64,000 bases of DNA from Pedococcus_A sp963730585 (GTDB lineage Bacteria > Actinomycetota > Actinomycetes > Actinomycetales > Dermatophilaceae): the NCBI GenBank assembly GCA_963730585.1, contig CAVSSL010000006.1, forward strand, positions 124,001 through 188,000, written 5' to 3'. Position numbers and translations under genes: made by a program. The notes beneath the pieces were generated by a model that did not search any database, had not been told where the DNA came from, and was given only the letters and a program-made list of their open reading frames with translations. This document shows, piece by piece, positions 34,582 to 45,677 of this stretch (the stretch's first letter is position 1; the number at the start of each line of letters is the position of its first letter).

Positions 34582-35408
34582 TCAGAGCCGCGCGATCACC
34601 GCGTCGAGCATCGCCTCGGTCAGCTTGCCGGTGAAGGTGTTCTGCTGGCTGACGTGGTAGCTGCCGACGAGCCGCACCGTTCGGCCGTCACCGGTGGTGA
34701 GCAGGGCCTCGGCCCCGTGGCCGAACCGCGGCTTGGGACGCGGAACCTCCCAGCCCACCCGCCGGGCGCTCGCCAACGCGGCGTCCCACCCGATGGAGCC
34801 GAGCGCCAGCATCGACCGCAGCCGAGGGGCAGCCAGCTCCAGCTCGCGGTCGAGCCAGTGGCCGCAGGTCTGGCGCTCCGTCGTGGTCGGCTTGTTGGCC
34901 GGGGGAGCGCACCGCACCGCGGCGACGATCCGTATGCCGTGCAGCGCCAACCCGTCACCACTCGCCCAGGAGCGCGGCTGGTTCGCGTAGCCGCCGCGGT
35001 GGAGGGCGGCATACAGCCAGTCGCCGCTGCGGTCGCCGGTGAACATGCGGCCGGTGCGGTTGGTGCCGTTGGCCGCCGGGGCGAGGCCGACGACGAGCAC
35101 CTCGCCGTCGGGGTCGCCGAAGCCCGGCCCGGGCCGTCCCCAGTAGGGCTGGTCGGCGAAGGACGCGCGACGCCCTGGACCGCCACCTCCTCGCGCCAGG
35201 CCACCAGCCGGGGGCAGGCCCGGCACACCGAGACCCGCGCGTCGAGCTCGGCCGTGGTCGTGGCCCCGGCCGCCAGCCGGGCCACCTGGGCGGGGGTGCG
35301 GGCGACCGGGGTGTCGGGGCACGCGGGGTCGCCCGGCCAGCCGGTGCCCGGCGGGACGGGGGAGGGGAAGGGGTCTCCTGTCACCGGGTGGGGCAGCGGC
35401 ACGCTCAC
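34582..35408 (-). CDS. type 5 uracil-DNA glycosylase (UdgB), frameshifted
   Basis: The N-terminal part from GTG 35408 encodes VSVPLPHPVTGDPFPSPVPP and the first iron-sulphur cysteines (SVCRACPRLVAWREEVA). The remainder, RASFADQPYWGRPGPGFGD, LVVGLAPAANGTNRTGRMF, the other two cysteines (RCAPPANKP and QTCGHW) and the catalytic-site SYHVSQQNTFTG, is in another frame. One missing base near 35170-35185 reconciles them into about 275 residues. Family: [4Fe-4S] base-excision enzyme removing uracil and hypoxanthine. The GTG overlaps the MFS stop (GTGA). Confidence 0.85.
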
Positions 35409-36715
35409 GGACGAGCCCCCGGCGCCCCGGGTGGCCCGGCCGGCCCCGGGGCCGCGGGGAGGTCGAGCGATGCCGCACCCGCAGGTGCGACGGGTGGGGC
35501 GGTCAGGCTGCGGACACCGGGGAAGCTGAGCGAGAAGAGGGTGGTGAGCACCATGACGACCCCGCAGCCGATCAGCGCTGGGTGCGGTCCGAAGGACTCG
35601 GCCGCCGGGCCGGCCAGGATGAGACCGAGCGGGCCGAGCATCAGCGAGCCGAGGGCGTCGTAGGAGCTCACCCGGGACAGCGCTGCGGGCGGGATCTCGC
35701 GCTGCATGGTGGTCTGCCAGAGCACGGTGAAGAGGTCGAAGCACACGCCCAGCACGAACGCGCTCGCGACGACCAGCCACAGGGGCGCGCTGGCCCCGAG
35801 GAGGAGGTAGGGCGGGGCCGCCCCGAAGCTCAGGAGCGTCACCGCGAGGATGGGGCGGCGGGGCCGGATCCGCATCGCGATGAGCACCCCCACGATCAGC
35901 CCGATGGCCTCACCGGTGAGGACCGCGGTCCACGCCTTGGGCCCGCCGAGCTCCTGCCGGGCGACGACCGGGCCGAGCACGAGGTGGGCGGCCTGCCACA
36001 CCATCACGAGCACCGAGAACTGCACGACGACGACCCAGAGCCACTGGCGGCTGCGGAACTCCTGCCAGCCGTCTCGCAGGTCGCCGAGGATCGTGCCGGA
36101 AACCGCTTCGTGGGCCCGGGCTCGCGGCAGGGCGAGGAGGGAGATCAGCAGGCCGCCCGCGGCAAACAGCGCAGCGGCGATGAGCAGCGCCCAGCCGCCA
36201 CCCACGGCGACGACGACCACACCACCAGCGACCAGGCCAGCCACGCGGGCGACGTTGCCGCCCAGCCCCAAGAGGGCGTTGCCCTGCTGGAGGTGGGCGG
36301 CAGGCACGACGTCGGGCACGATGCCGGTGAGGGCGGGCCAGACCATCGCGGTCGCGGTGCCCGAGACCGCGGCGGCGGCGGCCAGGGCCCACGTCGGCGC
36401 CTGCTCGCCCAGGATCATCAGGCCCAGGCCCACATGGGCCAGGGCGTTGACCCACTCCGCAGCCTGCAGCACGCGGTGGCGCGGGTACCGGTCGGCGATG
36501 ACCCCGCCGGCGAGCGTGAACACCACGACGGCGACCGCCTCGGCCGCGAGCACCAGCGACAGGGTCGTGGGCGTGGCACCGGGCAGGTCGAGGATGCCGA
36601 ACGCCAGGGCCACCGGGGCGAAGGCGATCCCGAGCATCGAGAGGGTGCGTGCGGAGAACAGGAACGCGAAACGGCGGTCACGGAGGATCGCCACGTCGCT
36701 GCGGTAGTCGTGCAC
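35405..36715 (-). CDS. MFS transporter (EntS-like branch)
   Basis: A 436-residue major facilitator with about twelve helices; the loop between helices 2 and 3 has GGVIADRYPRHRVL, the classic G-x3-D-R-x-G/R-R-like motif A. The sequence style (DYRSDVAILRDRRFAFLF start, NALLGLGGNVARVAG) fits the MFS_3/EntS group of efflux proteins. The last 40 residues are a Pro/Ala/Gly tail. Substrate unknown. It is upstream of, and overlapping with, the UdgB gene. Divergent from the FUSC gene across a long inverted repeat. Confidence 0.88.
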   Translation of the reverse strand: MHDYRSDVAILRDRRFAFLFSARTLSMLGIAFAPVALAFGILDLPGATPTTLSLVLAAEAVAVVVFTLAGGVIADRYPRHRVLQAAEWVNALAHVGLGLMILGEQAPTWALAAAAAVSGTATAMVWPALTGIVPDVVPAAHLQQGNALLGLGGNVARVAGLVAGGVVVVAVGGGWALLIAAALFAAGGLLISLLALPRARAHEAVSGTILGDLRDGWQEFRSRQWLWVVVVQFSVLVMVWQAAHLVLGPVVARQELGGPKAWTAVLTGEAIGLIVGVLIAMRIRPRRPILAVTLLSFGAAPPYLLLGASAPLWLVVASAFVLGVCFDLFTVLWQTTMQREIPPAALSRVSSYDALGSLMLGPLGLILAGPAAESFGPHPALIGCGVVMVLTTLFSLSFPGVRSLTAPPVAPAGAASLDLPAAPGPAGPPGAPGARP

Positions 36716-36754
36716 GACCCCACGCTACGGGCGGCCGCAACCGAAATTCGGCCA

Positions 36755-36799
36755 CCGCGGTGCTCCGCACGGTCGCCACAACCGTGCGGAGCACCGCGG
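36755..36799. repeat. perfect 19-bp inverted repeat between divergent MFS and FUSC genes
   Basis: CCGCGGTGCTCCGCACGGT (36755-36773), a seven-base loop, then its exact complement (36781-36799). Both flanking genes point away, so this is not a transcription terminator for either; it could be a cruciform or a hairpin in the FUSC leader. Confidence 0.85.
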
Positions 36800-36819
36800 C
36801 CCGTGCCACCCTCGTGCCC

Positions 36820-38106
36820 GTGGCGAACCGGCGACGGCGGTGGCAGGCAGCGGCGGAGCGCGCCGCCGACCTCGCCTGGCCGACCCGTCCCCGCACGTGG
36901 CGGGACCTGCCGGCCCGGCTGCGCGGCACCCTCTCCGAGGTGCTGCGCCTCACCACGGCGGCGGTCCTCGCCTGGCTCCTCGCGTGGCAGGTCACCGGCA
37001 CGAAGTACGACCTCACCAGTGCGCTGACCGCCCTCCTCGTGCTGCAGGCCTCGGCGTACTCCACCGTGCGGATGGGGCTGCTGCGGGTCGGCGCGGTGCT
37101 GACCGGCGTGCTGGTCGCCGTCGCGTTCTCCACCCTCGCGGGCCTGACGTGGTGGAGCCTCGGCGCCGTCATCGCCGCGTCCCTCGTGCTGGCGAAGGTG
37201 TTCCGGCTGGGCGCGCAGGCGCTGGAGGTGCCGATCAGCGCGATGCTCATCCTCGGCGTCAGCGCACCCGACCTCGTGGCCGAGGCTCGGGTGGCGCACA
37301 CCCTGGTCGGTGCGGCGGTCGGGGTGCTCTTCAACTTCGTCCTGCCGGCCGCGGTGCCGAACCGCAGGGCCGGCAACGAGGTGCTGCGGGTGGCGTATGC
37401 CGCGGCCGACTGCCTCGACGGCGCGTCCCGGACGCTCGCCGAGGGCCAGGTGAGGCGCCGTGACCTGGCCCAGTGGGCCGAGCAGGCGCGCGCCGTGTCC
37501 GGCCCGCTGGCGGTCGCCTCGCGGGCGGTGCGCCAGGTCGAGGAGTCGCGCAAGCTCAACCCGCGGGCCCTCGGCACCCGGAGCGTCGAGCCGGTGCTGC
37601 GCAGCGGGCTCGACCGGCTCGAGGGCTGCGTGCTGGCCATCCGCGCCCTGTTCGCGGTGCTGGTGCAGGAGCTCCCCGACGAGCCGCCGGCGGCCGAGCA
37701 GCGCCCCGACCGGCCCGGCTCGCCGGCCTACGACGAGGACGCCCGCCAGGCGTTCGCGGTGGTGCTCAGCGACATCGCCGACTGCCTGCGCGGCTTCGGC
37801 CAGCTCGTGCGCGCCGAGGCCGAGGGCAACCTCGAGGAGGCCGAGCGGGCCTTCGCCAGCAGCCTGGAGATCCTGCGCGAGACCCGGGCCATCCTCAGCG
37901 AGCTGCTCCTCAGCCGGCCGAGCAGCGACGCCGGCCTGTGGCTGCTGCGCGGCACCATCCTGGCCGCGGTCGAGCAGGTGCTCGTCGAGCTCGACCTCGA
38001 GCGACGCCTGCGCCAGCGGGAGGAGTGGCAGCGCCGCTCCGCCCTCACCCTGCCCCTGCTCACCGGGCTGGAGGTGCGCCTGCCCCGCAGCCGCCGCGCC
38101 CGGTGA
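36820..38106 (+). CDS. FUSC-family (aromatic acid exporter-like) membrane protein
   Basis: About 428 residues. The N-terminal half has six hydrophobic segments (TTAAVLAWLLAWQVTG, ALTALLVLQASAYSTV and so on), typical of the FUSC/ArAE domain; the C-terminal half is soluble, helical and Arg/Glu/Leu-rich. Family members are thought to export aromatic acids or related compounds; the role is unproven in actinobacteria. GTG 36760 or 36814 would extend the N-terminus; 36820 is preferred because it keeps the 19-bp inverted repeat in the untranslated leader. Confidence 0.8.
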   Translation: MANRRRRWQAAAERAADLAWPTRPRTWRDLPARLRGTLSEVLRLTTAAVLAWLLAWQVTGTKYDLTSALTALLVLQASAYSTVRMGLLRVGAVLTGVLVAVAFSTLAGLTWWSLGAVIAASLVLAKVFRLGAQALEVPISAMLILGVSAPDLVAEARVAHTLVGAAVGVLFNFVLPAAVPNRRAGNEVLRVAYAAADCLDGASRTLAEGQVRRRDLAQWAEQARAVSGPLAVASRAVRQVEESRKLNPRALGTRSVEPVLRSGLDRLEGCVLAIRALFAVLVQELPDEPPAAEQRPDRPGSPAYDEDARQAFAVVLSDIADCLRGFGQLVRAEAEGNLEEAERAFASSLEILRETRAILSELLLSRPSSDAGLWLLRGTILAAVEQVLVELDLERRLRQREEWQRRSALTLPLLTGLEVRLPRSRRAR

Positions 38107-38156
38107 GCAGGTGCGCCCACCGGTCGCGCGATGCGGTCGGTGTCGCCGCCGCACCG

Positions 38157-38172
38157 TAGGCTGGGCAGCAAC

Positions 38173-38175
<3 letters not shown>
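38157..38175 (+). promoter_or_regulatory. promoter -10 of pcrA
   Basis: TAGGCT (38157-38162) lies ten bases before ATG 38173, implying a leader of only a few bases. No LexA box is visible. Confidence 0.5.
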
Positions 38176-40597
<2,422 letters not shown>

Positions 40598-40599
<2 letters not shown>

Positions 40600-40629
40600 C
40601 CGGCCAGCCGGCCAGCCGGCCAGCCGCCC
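40598..40629 (+). repeat. AGCCGGCC tandem repeat after pcrA
   Basis: Three perfect copies and one imperfect copy of AGCCGGCC beginning at the pcrA stop codon (TAG 40597-40599). A short VNTR candidate. Confidence 0.75.
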
Positions 40630-40655
40630 AGCAGCCAAGGGCCTGGAACCGACGA

Positions 40656-40694
40656 CGACGGCGCCCCACGGACCAGGTCCGTGGGGCGCCGTCG
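40656..40694. terminator. strong hairpin between convergent pcrA and M23 genes
   Basis: An 18-bp perfect stem (40656-40673 with 40677-40694) and a three-base loop, with no T-run. Position and strength suit bidirectional termination. Confidence 0.75.
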
Positions 40695-40725
40695 ACGTGA
40701 AGGCTGGGCCGTCTCGAGGGCGGTC

Positions 40726-41547
40726 CTACTGGATGCCGCGCTCGTGCAGCCACGGCGCCGGGTCGATCGGGCCGCCGCCGTTCGGGTGGATCTCGAGGTG
40801 CAGGTGCGGCCCGGTGGAGTGACCGGTGTTGCCGCTGCGGGCGACCAGGTCGCCGGACTCGACCTGCTGGCCGACGGAGACGTTGAAGGAGTCGAGGTGG
40901 GCGTAGTAGGAGACGGTGCCGTCCCAGTACTCGATCTCGACCTTGTTGCCGTAGCCGCTCTCCTGGCCGACGAAGGTGACGGTGCCCTTCGACATGGCGA
41001 CCACGGGGGTGCCGACCGCGCAGCCGAAGTCGTTGCCGTTGTGCATCCGTCCCCAGCGCATGCCGTAGCCGGAGGTGAAGGCGGCGCCGGCGATGGGGGA
41101 GACCCAGGCGCGCTCTGCCTTGCGCTTGGCCTCGGCCGCGGCGAGGGCCTTGGCCTTGGCGGCCTCGGCAGCCTTCTTGGCGGCCGCCGCCTTCTGCTTC
41201 TTGAGCAGGGCGGAGCGGGCCTGGTCGCGCGAGGCGCGCTGCCCCTCGGCGATGCGAGCCTGGGTGGCGGCCATCTTCAGCTCGAACGCCTGCTGCTCCT
41301 CGAGGCGGTCAGCGCGCGCGAGGGCGGCCGACTCGGCCTTGGCCCGAGCCTGGGAGCCGGTGAGGTCCAGCCCGATCGGGGCGGAATCAGCGACCGATGC
41401 GCCGGTGGCGGTCAGCACCAGCGTCGCCGCAGCGGCGGTGGGCAGCACGAAGCCGGGTCGAAAGCTCTGGGGGAGACGGGGGCGTCCGTTGCTGGAGCCG
41501 CGGTGGCGGCCCTCGTAACGAGAACTCACAGGTGGATTTACCTTCAC
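40726..41547 (-). CDS. M23-family (LytM) cell-wall peptidase
   Basis: A 273-residue exported protein. A signal anchor (about residues 34-52) is followed by an Ala/Lys-rich coiled coil (about 65-145), then the M23 domain with metal ligands in MHNGNDFG (about 166-173) and HLHLEIHPNG (about 246-255); GYGMRWGRMHNG is characteristic. It hydrolyses or regulates peptidoglycan crosslinks. Promoter: TAGTCT on the minus strand (41576-41571) and an MtrA-like box just upstream, which suits the known MtrA control of wall peptidases. GTG 41547 and GTG 41529 are both possible starts. Confidence 0.9.
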   Translation of the reverse strand: MKVNPPVSSRYEGRHRGSSNGRPRLPQSFRPGFVLPTAAAATLVLTATGASVADSAPIGLDLTGSQARAKAESAALARADRLEEQQAFELKMAATQARIAEGQRASRDQARSALLKKQKAAAAKKAAEAAKAKALAAAEAKRKAERAWVSPIAGAAFTSGYGMRWGRMHNGNDFGCAVGTPVVAMSKGTVTFVGQESGYGNKVEIEYWDGTVSYYAHLDSFNVSVGQQVESGDLVARSGNTGHSTGPHLHLEIHPNGGGPIDPAPWLHERGIQ

Positions 41548-41570
41548 GTGCAGGGGACACGGGATGAGCG

Positions 41571-41596
41571 AGACTAGTGCGTTACCCAGTCGTTAC
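41571..41596 (-). promoter_or_regulatory. M23 gene promoter with MtrA-like box
   Basis: Minus strand: GTAAC-N6-GTAAC (41596-41581) directly upstream of -10 TAGTCT (41576-41571). The direct-repeat spacing matches the reported MtrA consensus of actinobacteria. Confidence 0.55.
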
Positions 41597-41744
41597 GCAA
41601 AGGGCCTCGCACGGTTCGCCGTGCGTTTCGTCCGTTTTTGGGGTAGTTGGCCTCATCCTAACGGCCGAGATCCTGCGTCGAACGGGTGACGAGGGTCATG
41701 GCCCGGATGGGCCATGGCGGTCTAGTCAGGGGTGTGCCCCGGCC

Positions 41745-42830
41745 TCACTCGGCGGCGCCGGCGACCTTCCGCCTGGGCAGCGGCGTGACCCCCGAGGTGA
41801 CCGTGTGGCCCTCGGAGTCGAGGTGCGCCAGCGTGCTGGAGATGCCGTGCACCACGCTGCCGAGGATGGGCAGCGACATGTGCCCCACGCCGTGCAGGTC
41901 GATGTTGGCGACGGTGAGGTCGGGGTGCTCCAGCGCCGCGTGGCGCTGCGGGAAGATCATCTGGTCCAGGTCCGACCAGTAGGCGACGAACCGGGTGCGG
42001 CACGAGGGCACCGGCTGGGCCAGCTCGCGCATCAGCGCGCTGCCGGGGCGCAGCTGCCGGGTGAGCTGGTTGTGCCAGCCGTATGCCGTGTACGTGCCCT
42101 GGTGCGGGGTGCCCAGGGTCACCAGGGTGTGCACGCGTTCGTCACCGCCGAGCCGGGTGACGTAGTAGCGCGCGATGAGGCCGCCCATGCTGTGCCCGAC
42201 GACGTGGATGCGCTCGTAGCCGGTCTCCGCGACCAGGGCCTCCACCTCCTCGGCGAGGCTCGCTGCGGCGGCCCGCACGTCGGTGGTGAGCGGCGAGTAG
42301 TTCATGGTCGTCACCCGGCCGAAGCCGCGACGGCGCAGGCCGAGGCGCAGCAGGGTGAAGATCGAGCGGTTGTCGACCATGCCGTGCACGAGCAGGATCG
42401 GCGTCCCTGCCGCCTCGACGTCGGAGATCACCAGGCCGCGCTGCACCGGGGGCAGGTGCTCGACCCGGTAGCCGTGCTGGCTGTCGGCCCCGTGGCGGAA
42501 CAGCAGGCCCGACGGGTAGAGGGCCAGGTGGGTGGTCAGCCAGGCGGCCTCGACCGCGGCTCCCACCAGGCCGGTCGGCGTCGCGAGGGCCCGCACGGCG
42601 CCGCCCACGACGTCGTCGGTGGCGGCGGCCGCGGTGCCGACCGCCCTGACCGCGTCAGCGGCCGTGCCGACGGCGCGGCTCCACAGCGACTGCACGGGGC
42701 CACGGCGCTCCGGGGCGGCTGCTGCCGCCGGGGCGGGTCCACGACGGCCACGCGCCGGGGTGACCGGTGCGCGCCGCCCCGATGCGGCCGCCGGCCGGCG
42801 TGTGCGGGAACTGCACAGGCTCTGCGACAT
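41745..42830 (-). CDS. alpha/beta-hydrolase (lipase-like)
   Basis: A 361-residue protein. After an Arg/Ala/Pro-rich N-terminus and a weak hydrophobic stretch (about 90-105), the hydrolase domain has the oxyanion strand PILLVHGMVDN (about 143-153), nucleophile elbow VVGHSMGGLIA (about 211-221), an Asp in WSDLDQMI (about 299) and a His in HGVGHMSLP (about 330). This resembles triacylglycerol lipase/PGAP1-type esterases. The substrate is unknown; no clear Sec signal. It is a monocistronic gene divergent from the B12-binding gene. Confidence 0.83.
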   Translation of the reverse strand: MSQSLCSSRTRRPAAASGRRAPVTPARGRRGPAPAAAAAPERRGPVQSLWSRAVGTAADAVRAVGTAAAATDDVVGGAVRALATPTGLVGAAVEAAWLTTHLALYPSGLLFRHGADSQHGYRVEHLPPVQRGLVISDVEAAGTPILLVHGMVDNRSIFTLLRLGLRRRGFGRVTTMNYSPLTTDVRAAAASLAEEVEALVAETGYERIHVVGHSMGGLIARYYVTRLGGDERVHTLVTLGTPHQGTYTAYGWHNQLTRQLRPGSALMRELAQPVPSCRTRFVAYWSDLDQMIFPQRHAALEHPDLTVANIDLHGVGHMSLPILGSVVHGISSTLAHLDSEGHTVTSGVTPLPRRKVAGAAE

Positions 42831-42968
42831 GACGCTGCCGACCGTAGCCGCTCCGGGACGAAATCACGCGGGCAGAAGGTCACAATTCGGACGTGTCGGC
42901 CGGGGACGGGCTGGCCGGTCCGGACGTGGCAGCCCTCACCCCGGTCCCCGAGGGGTCCCGAGGGCGGC

Positions 42969-42983
42969 TAGTCTGCGCCCATG
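42969..42983 (+). promoter_or_regulatory. leaderless promoter -10 of the B12-binding gene
   Basis: TAGTCT (42969-42974) lies six bases before ATG 42981; no room for a cobalamin riboswitch. Confidence 0.6.
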
Positions 42984-43382
42984 ACTGAGACCCCTGTGCG
43001 TGTCGTGGTGGCCAAGCCCGGCCTCGATGGCCACGACCGCGGCGCCAAGGTTGTCGCCCGCGCACTTCGTGATGCCGGCATGGAGGTCGTCTACACCGGC
43101 CTGCACCAGACGCCCGAGCAGATCGTCGAGGCCGCCATCCAGGAGGACGCCGACGCCGTCGGCCTGTCGGTGCTCTCCGGCGCCCACATGACCCTCTTCG
43201 CCAAGGTCGTCGAGCTGCTCAAGCAGCGCGACGCGAGCGACATCGTGGTCTTCGGCGGCGGCATCATCCCCGAGGGCGACATCCCCGAGCTCGAGAAGCT
43301 CGGCGTGGCCAAGGTCTTCACCCCGGGCGCGACCACGACGGAGATCGTCGAGTGGGTGCGGTCCTCCGTCACCACCGACTGA
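42981..43382 (+). CDS. cobalamin-binding small subunit of an acyl-CoA mutase
   Basis: A 133-residue Rossmann-like B12-binding domain. The base-off/His-on signature D-x-H-x2-G is KPGLDGHDRGAKVV (about residues 13-26), with GLSVLSGAH and GGGIIPEGD further on. It corresponds to the small subunit or C-terminal domain of methylmalonyl/isobutyryl/2-hydroxyisobutyryl-CoA mutases. No large mutase subunit or MeaB chaperone gene lies nearby, so its partner must be encoded elsewhere. Confidence 0.9.
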   Translation: MTETPVRVVVAKPGLDGHDRGAKVVARALRDAGMEVVYTGLHQTPEQIVEAAIQEDADAVGLSVLSGAHMTLFAKVVELLKQRDASDIVVFGGGIIPEGDIPELEKLGVAKVFTPGATTTEIVEWVRSSVTTD

Positions 43383-43398
43383 CGGTCACGCCCTCCCG

Positions 43399-45291
43399 TC
43401 AGGGGACCACGGGCAGCGAGAAGGAGGCCGGCTCGAGCGGGTTCGCGCGGACGGTCACCGGCTGCACGGCATACGCGTTCTTGTAGGCCGCGTCGGTGCT
43501 GGCGAGGACGAGGCGGATGCGGTGCCCCGCCTCGACCCGGTGGACGATGGCCGGCAGCTCGATGTGCACCGGCTGGGTCACGTCGGCGACCCGGACCGGG
43601 CTGATGAGCTTGTGGACCAGCGTCTGGGTCCGTCGGGCGCGACGTCGTACATCTTGGCGAACACCTGGAGCTGGCCCGCCGGACCGGCAGCCTGGGTCGC
43701 GGCCACGGCCGGTGACTCGAGGCGGACGTCGAGGGTGGGGGAGCCGACGACGGTGGTGGGGGTGGACAGGGCCGGGCGTCGTCCAGGCCCCGAAGGTGCC
43801 GGGGGTGTCGTAGGGCGTGGTGACGCCGTCGGGGAGGTCGACGGCACCCTCGAGGGCGGAGACCTCCGAGTAGGACGCGAAGGCTCCGGCGCCGGGGTTG
43901 GACCAGCTCTTCGAGCCGGGGAGGATCGCGGCCTTCGAGCGCACGAGCTCGTCCGCGGCCGACAGGTACCACGTCTGGCGGGTGCCGACGGGGTAGGAGT
44001 CGGCGGTGCCGTAGGCGGGTGCGGCGTTGCCGGTGTAGTCGACCCAGTCGCGGAAGTAGGCGAACTCCGGGCCGGGGTCTGCCTTGGTGCCCTTGAGGTG
44101 GTGGTCGAACCAGTCCTTGATGCGCTGGCCGAGGTAGGTGCCCTCGATGTCGGCCCCGGTCAGGTCGAGCTCACCGGGGGCGGCGCCGCTGCGGCCGTCC
44201 GTGCCGCCGGAGTGGCCCCACGACTGCCAGGCCATCGCCACGTCGACGCCGCGCTGCTTGAGGCCGCGGTAGGTGGCCACGGACTCCTGGAGGTTGAACA
44301 GCGTGTCGTTCTCGCCCTGGATCAGGAAGGTCGGCACCTTCACCTCGTCGAGGTAGTGGGCCACCGAGACGCGGTCGGTGAGCCGGTAGGTGTCGTCGGT
44401 GGGGAAGCCGAGGGTGTCGAGCGTGGCCTTGGCCTGACACGCCTCGAGCACGAAGTTGGGGCACCCGACGTTGCGGGTCGGGTCGATCGTGGCGCCGGTG
44501 AGGCCGTCGGCGATGCCGACGCCGAAGAAGAGCGAGACCCACCCGATCTTCTCGGTGCCCGGGTTGGAGTCGGCGTAGGTCGTGCCGGTGGTGAAGCTCG
44601 TGTTGTTGGGGGCGAGTGAGTAGCGCAGGTCGTTCCAGGTGATCAGTGGCACCAGGGTGTCGACGCGGTCGTCGACTGCTGCCGTGGCGAACTGGATCTG
44701 ACCCCCGTAGGAGCCGCCGATCATGCCGACGCGCGGGTCGTGGGCGGCCGCGTCGTCGAGCGTGGTGAAGTCGACCGTCAGGGTGCCGGGGCCGGCGGGC
44801 ACGCCGCCGAGGTCGGCGGAGTCGTATGCCGCGGAGGAGCCGCCGCCGAGGAACGTCACCAGGGACTTTGCCGCCACGCCGTCGACGCCCGGGTCGTCGA
44901 GGGAGATCTTGCAGCCGCTGTCGGGGAAGCCGAGACCGGTGTATGAGAGCACCGTGTAGCCGCGCTGGGCGAACGCGCGGCCGATGCCGGCCTGGTCGGC
45001 CTTGCTGCCGCCGAAGCCGTTGGTCGTGAGGATCGCGGGCACCCGGTGGTCGCGGCTGGCGGAGTGTGGCCGGTAGAGGTCGGCATCGATGGTGCAGGTC
45101 TGCGGCTGGCCGAGGTCGTCGTTGCCGGCGGGCACGGTGAAGGACAGCCCGGTGAAGGTGTCGACGGCGTCGAGCGCCTGCGCGGCGCCCTTCGGTGCGG
45201 CGGTCACGGGCTGGGCTGCGACGAGCCCGACGCCGGCCAGCGCCGTGAGGGCGGCGAGGCCGGCGCGCAGCCTCGAGGACGGACGCGACAT
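43399..45291 (-). CDS. secreted CocE/NonD (S15-like) alpha/beta hydrolase, two compensating frame breaks
   Basis: About 630 residues. The Sec signal (AGLAALTALAGVGLVAAQPVTAA region) is followed by an alpha/beta-hydrolase with nucleophile GGSYGGQI (about 190-197), Asp in QGENDTLF (about 327) and His in SWGHSGG (about 357), and a C-terminal jelly-roll (DVTQPVHIELP). Between about 43640 and 43775 the frame is garbled; reading the next frame there restores TTVVGSPTLDVRLESPAVAA and QVFAKMYDVAPDG. One extra C near 43775 and one missing base near 43630 explain it. Likely acts on peptides (X-Pro) or esters outside the cell. The start ATG 45291 has GGGAGG upstream. Confidence 0.85.
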   Translation of the reverse strand: MSRPSSRLRAGLAALTALAGVGLVAAQPVTAAPKGAAQALDAVDTFTGLSFTVPAGNDDLGQPQTCTIDADLYRPHSASRDHRVPAILTTNGFGGSKADQAGIGRAFAQRGYTVLSYTGLGFPDSGCKISLDDPGVDGVAAKSLVTFLGGGSSAAYDSADLGGVPAGPGTLTVDFTTLDDAAAHDPRVGMIGGSYGGQIQFATAAVDDRVDTLVPLITWNDLRYSLAPNNTSFTTGTTYADSNPGTEKIGWVSLFFGVGIADGLTGATIDPTRNVGCPNFVLEACQAKATLDTLGFPTDDTYRLTDRVSVAHYLDEVKVPTFLIQGENDTLFNLQESVATYRGLKQRGVDVAMAWQSWGHSGGTDGRSGAAPGELDLTGADIEGTYLGQRIKDWFDHHLKGTKADPGPEFAYFRDWVDYTGNAAPAYGTADSYPVGTRQTWYLSAADELVRSKAAILPGSKSWSNPGAGAFASYSEVSALEGAVDLPDGVTTPYDTPGTFGAWTTPGPVHPHHRRRLPHPRRPPRVTGRGRDPGCRSGGPAPGVRQDVRRRARRTQTLVHKLISPVRVADVTQPVHIELPAIVHRVEAGHRIRLVLASTDAAYKNAYAVQPVTVRANPLEPASFSLPVVP

Positions 45292-45677
45292 GGGTGTACC
45301 TCCCGGGACCGGGGCCGTCGACCGTGACGGCCCTCTGGCACGACAACGAGGTCGCGGCGGGTCGGTTACGGCAGCCCGTGCGGTCCGGGGGCTGAGACGT
45401 GTCGACCATCCAGTGGACGTCGCACGCTCAGGTGGCTGGGAGAGGTGACCCGGTCTTTGCCGTGCACTGACGGTGAGGACCCGAAAACCCTTGTCTCCCT
45501 TGCGTTCCCACGCATTTGGCAAAGTCTTTGCAAGGAGCATTGACCCGGGTCGACCGCGTCGGTTGGGTCATCTCGACGCCGAGCCCACGGTGCACCCGCC
45601 GAGTCATGAGGGGCCCGACGTTCCTGCCGGCCCGCCACACCAGGCGACGGGCTCACCTCTGTCAAGGAGAACCACCT
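45292..45677. other. 386-base divergent control region of the protease island
   Basis: Between the CocE-like and first M4 genes. It contains TTTGGCAAA (45515-45523) and CATTGACCCGG (45538-45548), both conserved before the second M4 gene, and a Shine-Dalgarno AAGGAGA (45664-45670). The predicted M4 mRNA therefore has a leader of over 100 bases, unlike the leaderless housekeeping genes. I see no ORF in it. Confidence 0.5.
45515..45548 (+). promoter_or_regulatory. shared M4 upstream motif, copy 1
   Basis: TTTG-G-CAAA inverted repeat (45515-45523) followed after 14 bases by CATTGACCCGG (45538-45548); TTGACC could be a -35 element. The counterpart is at 47809-47853. Confidence 0.5.

Noticed and set aside
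41548..41680. c-di-AMP (ydaO) riboswitch before the M23 gene
   Set aside because: The promoter lies at 41571-41576, so the upstream hairpins would not be in the mRNA, and the riboswitch core motifs are absent.
43379..43402. Terminator between the B12 gene and the CocE-like gene
   Set aside because: CTGACGG/CCGTCAG can pair, but the 7-bp stem with a 10-base loop overlaps the stop codon and is too weak to call.
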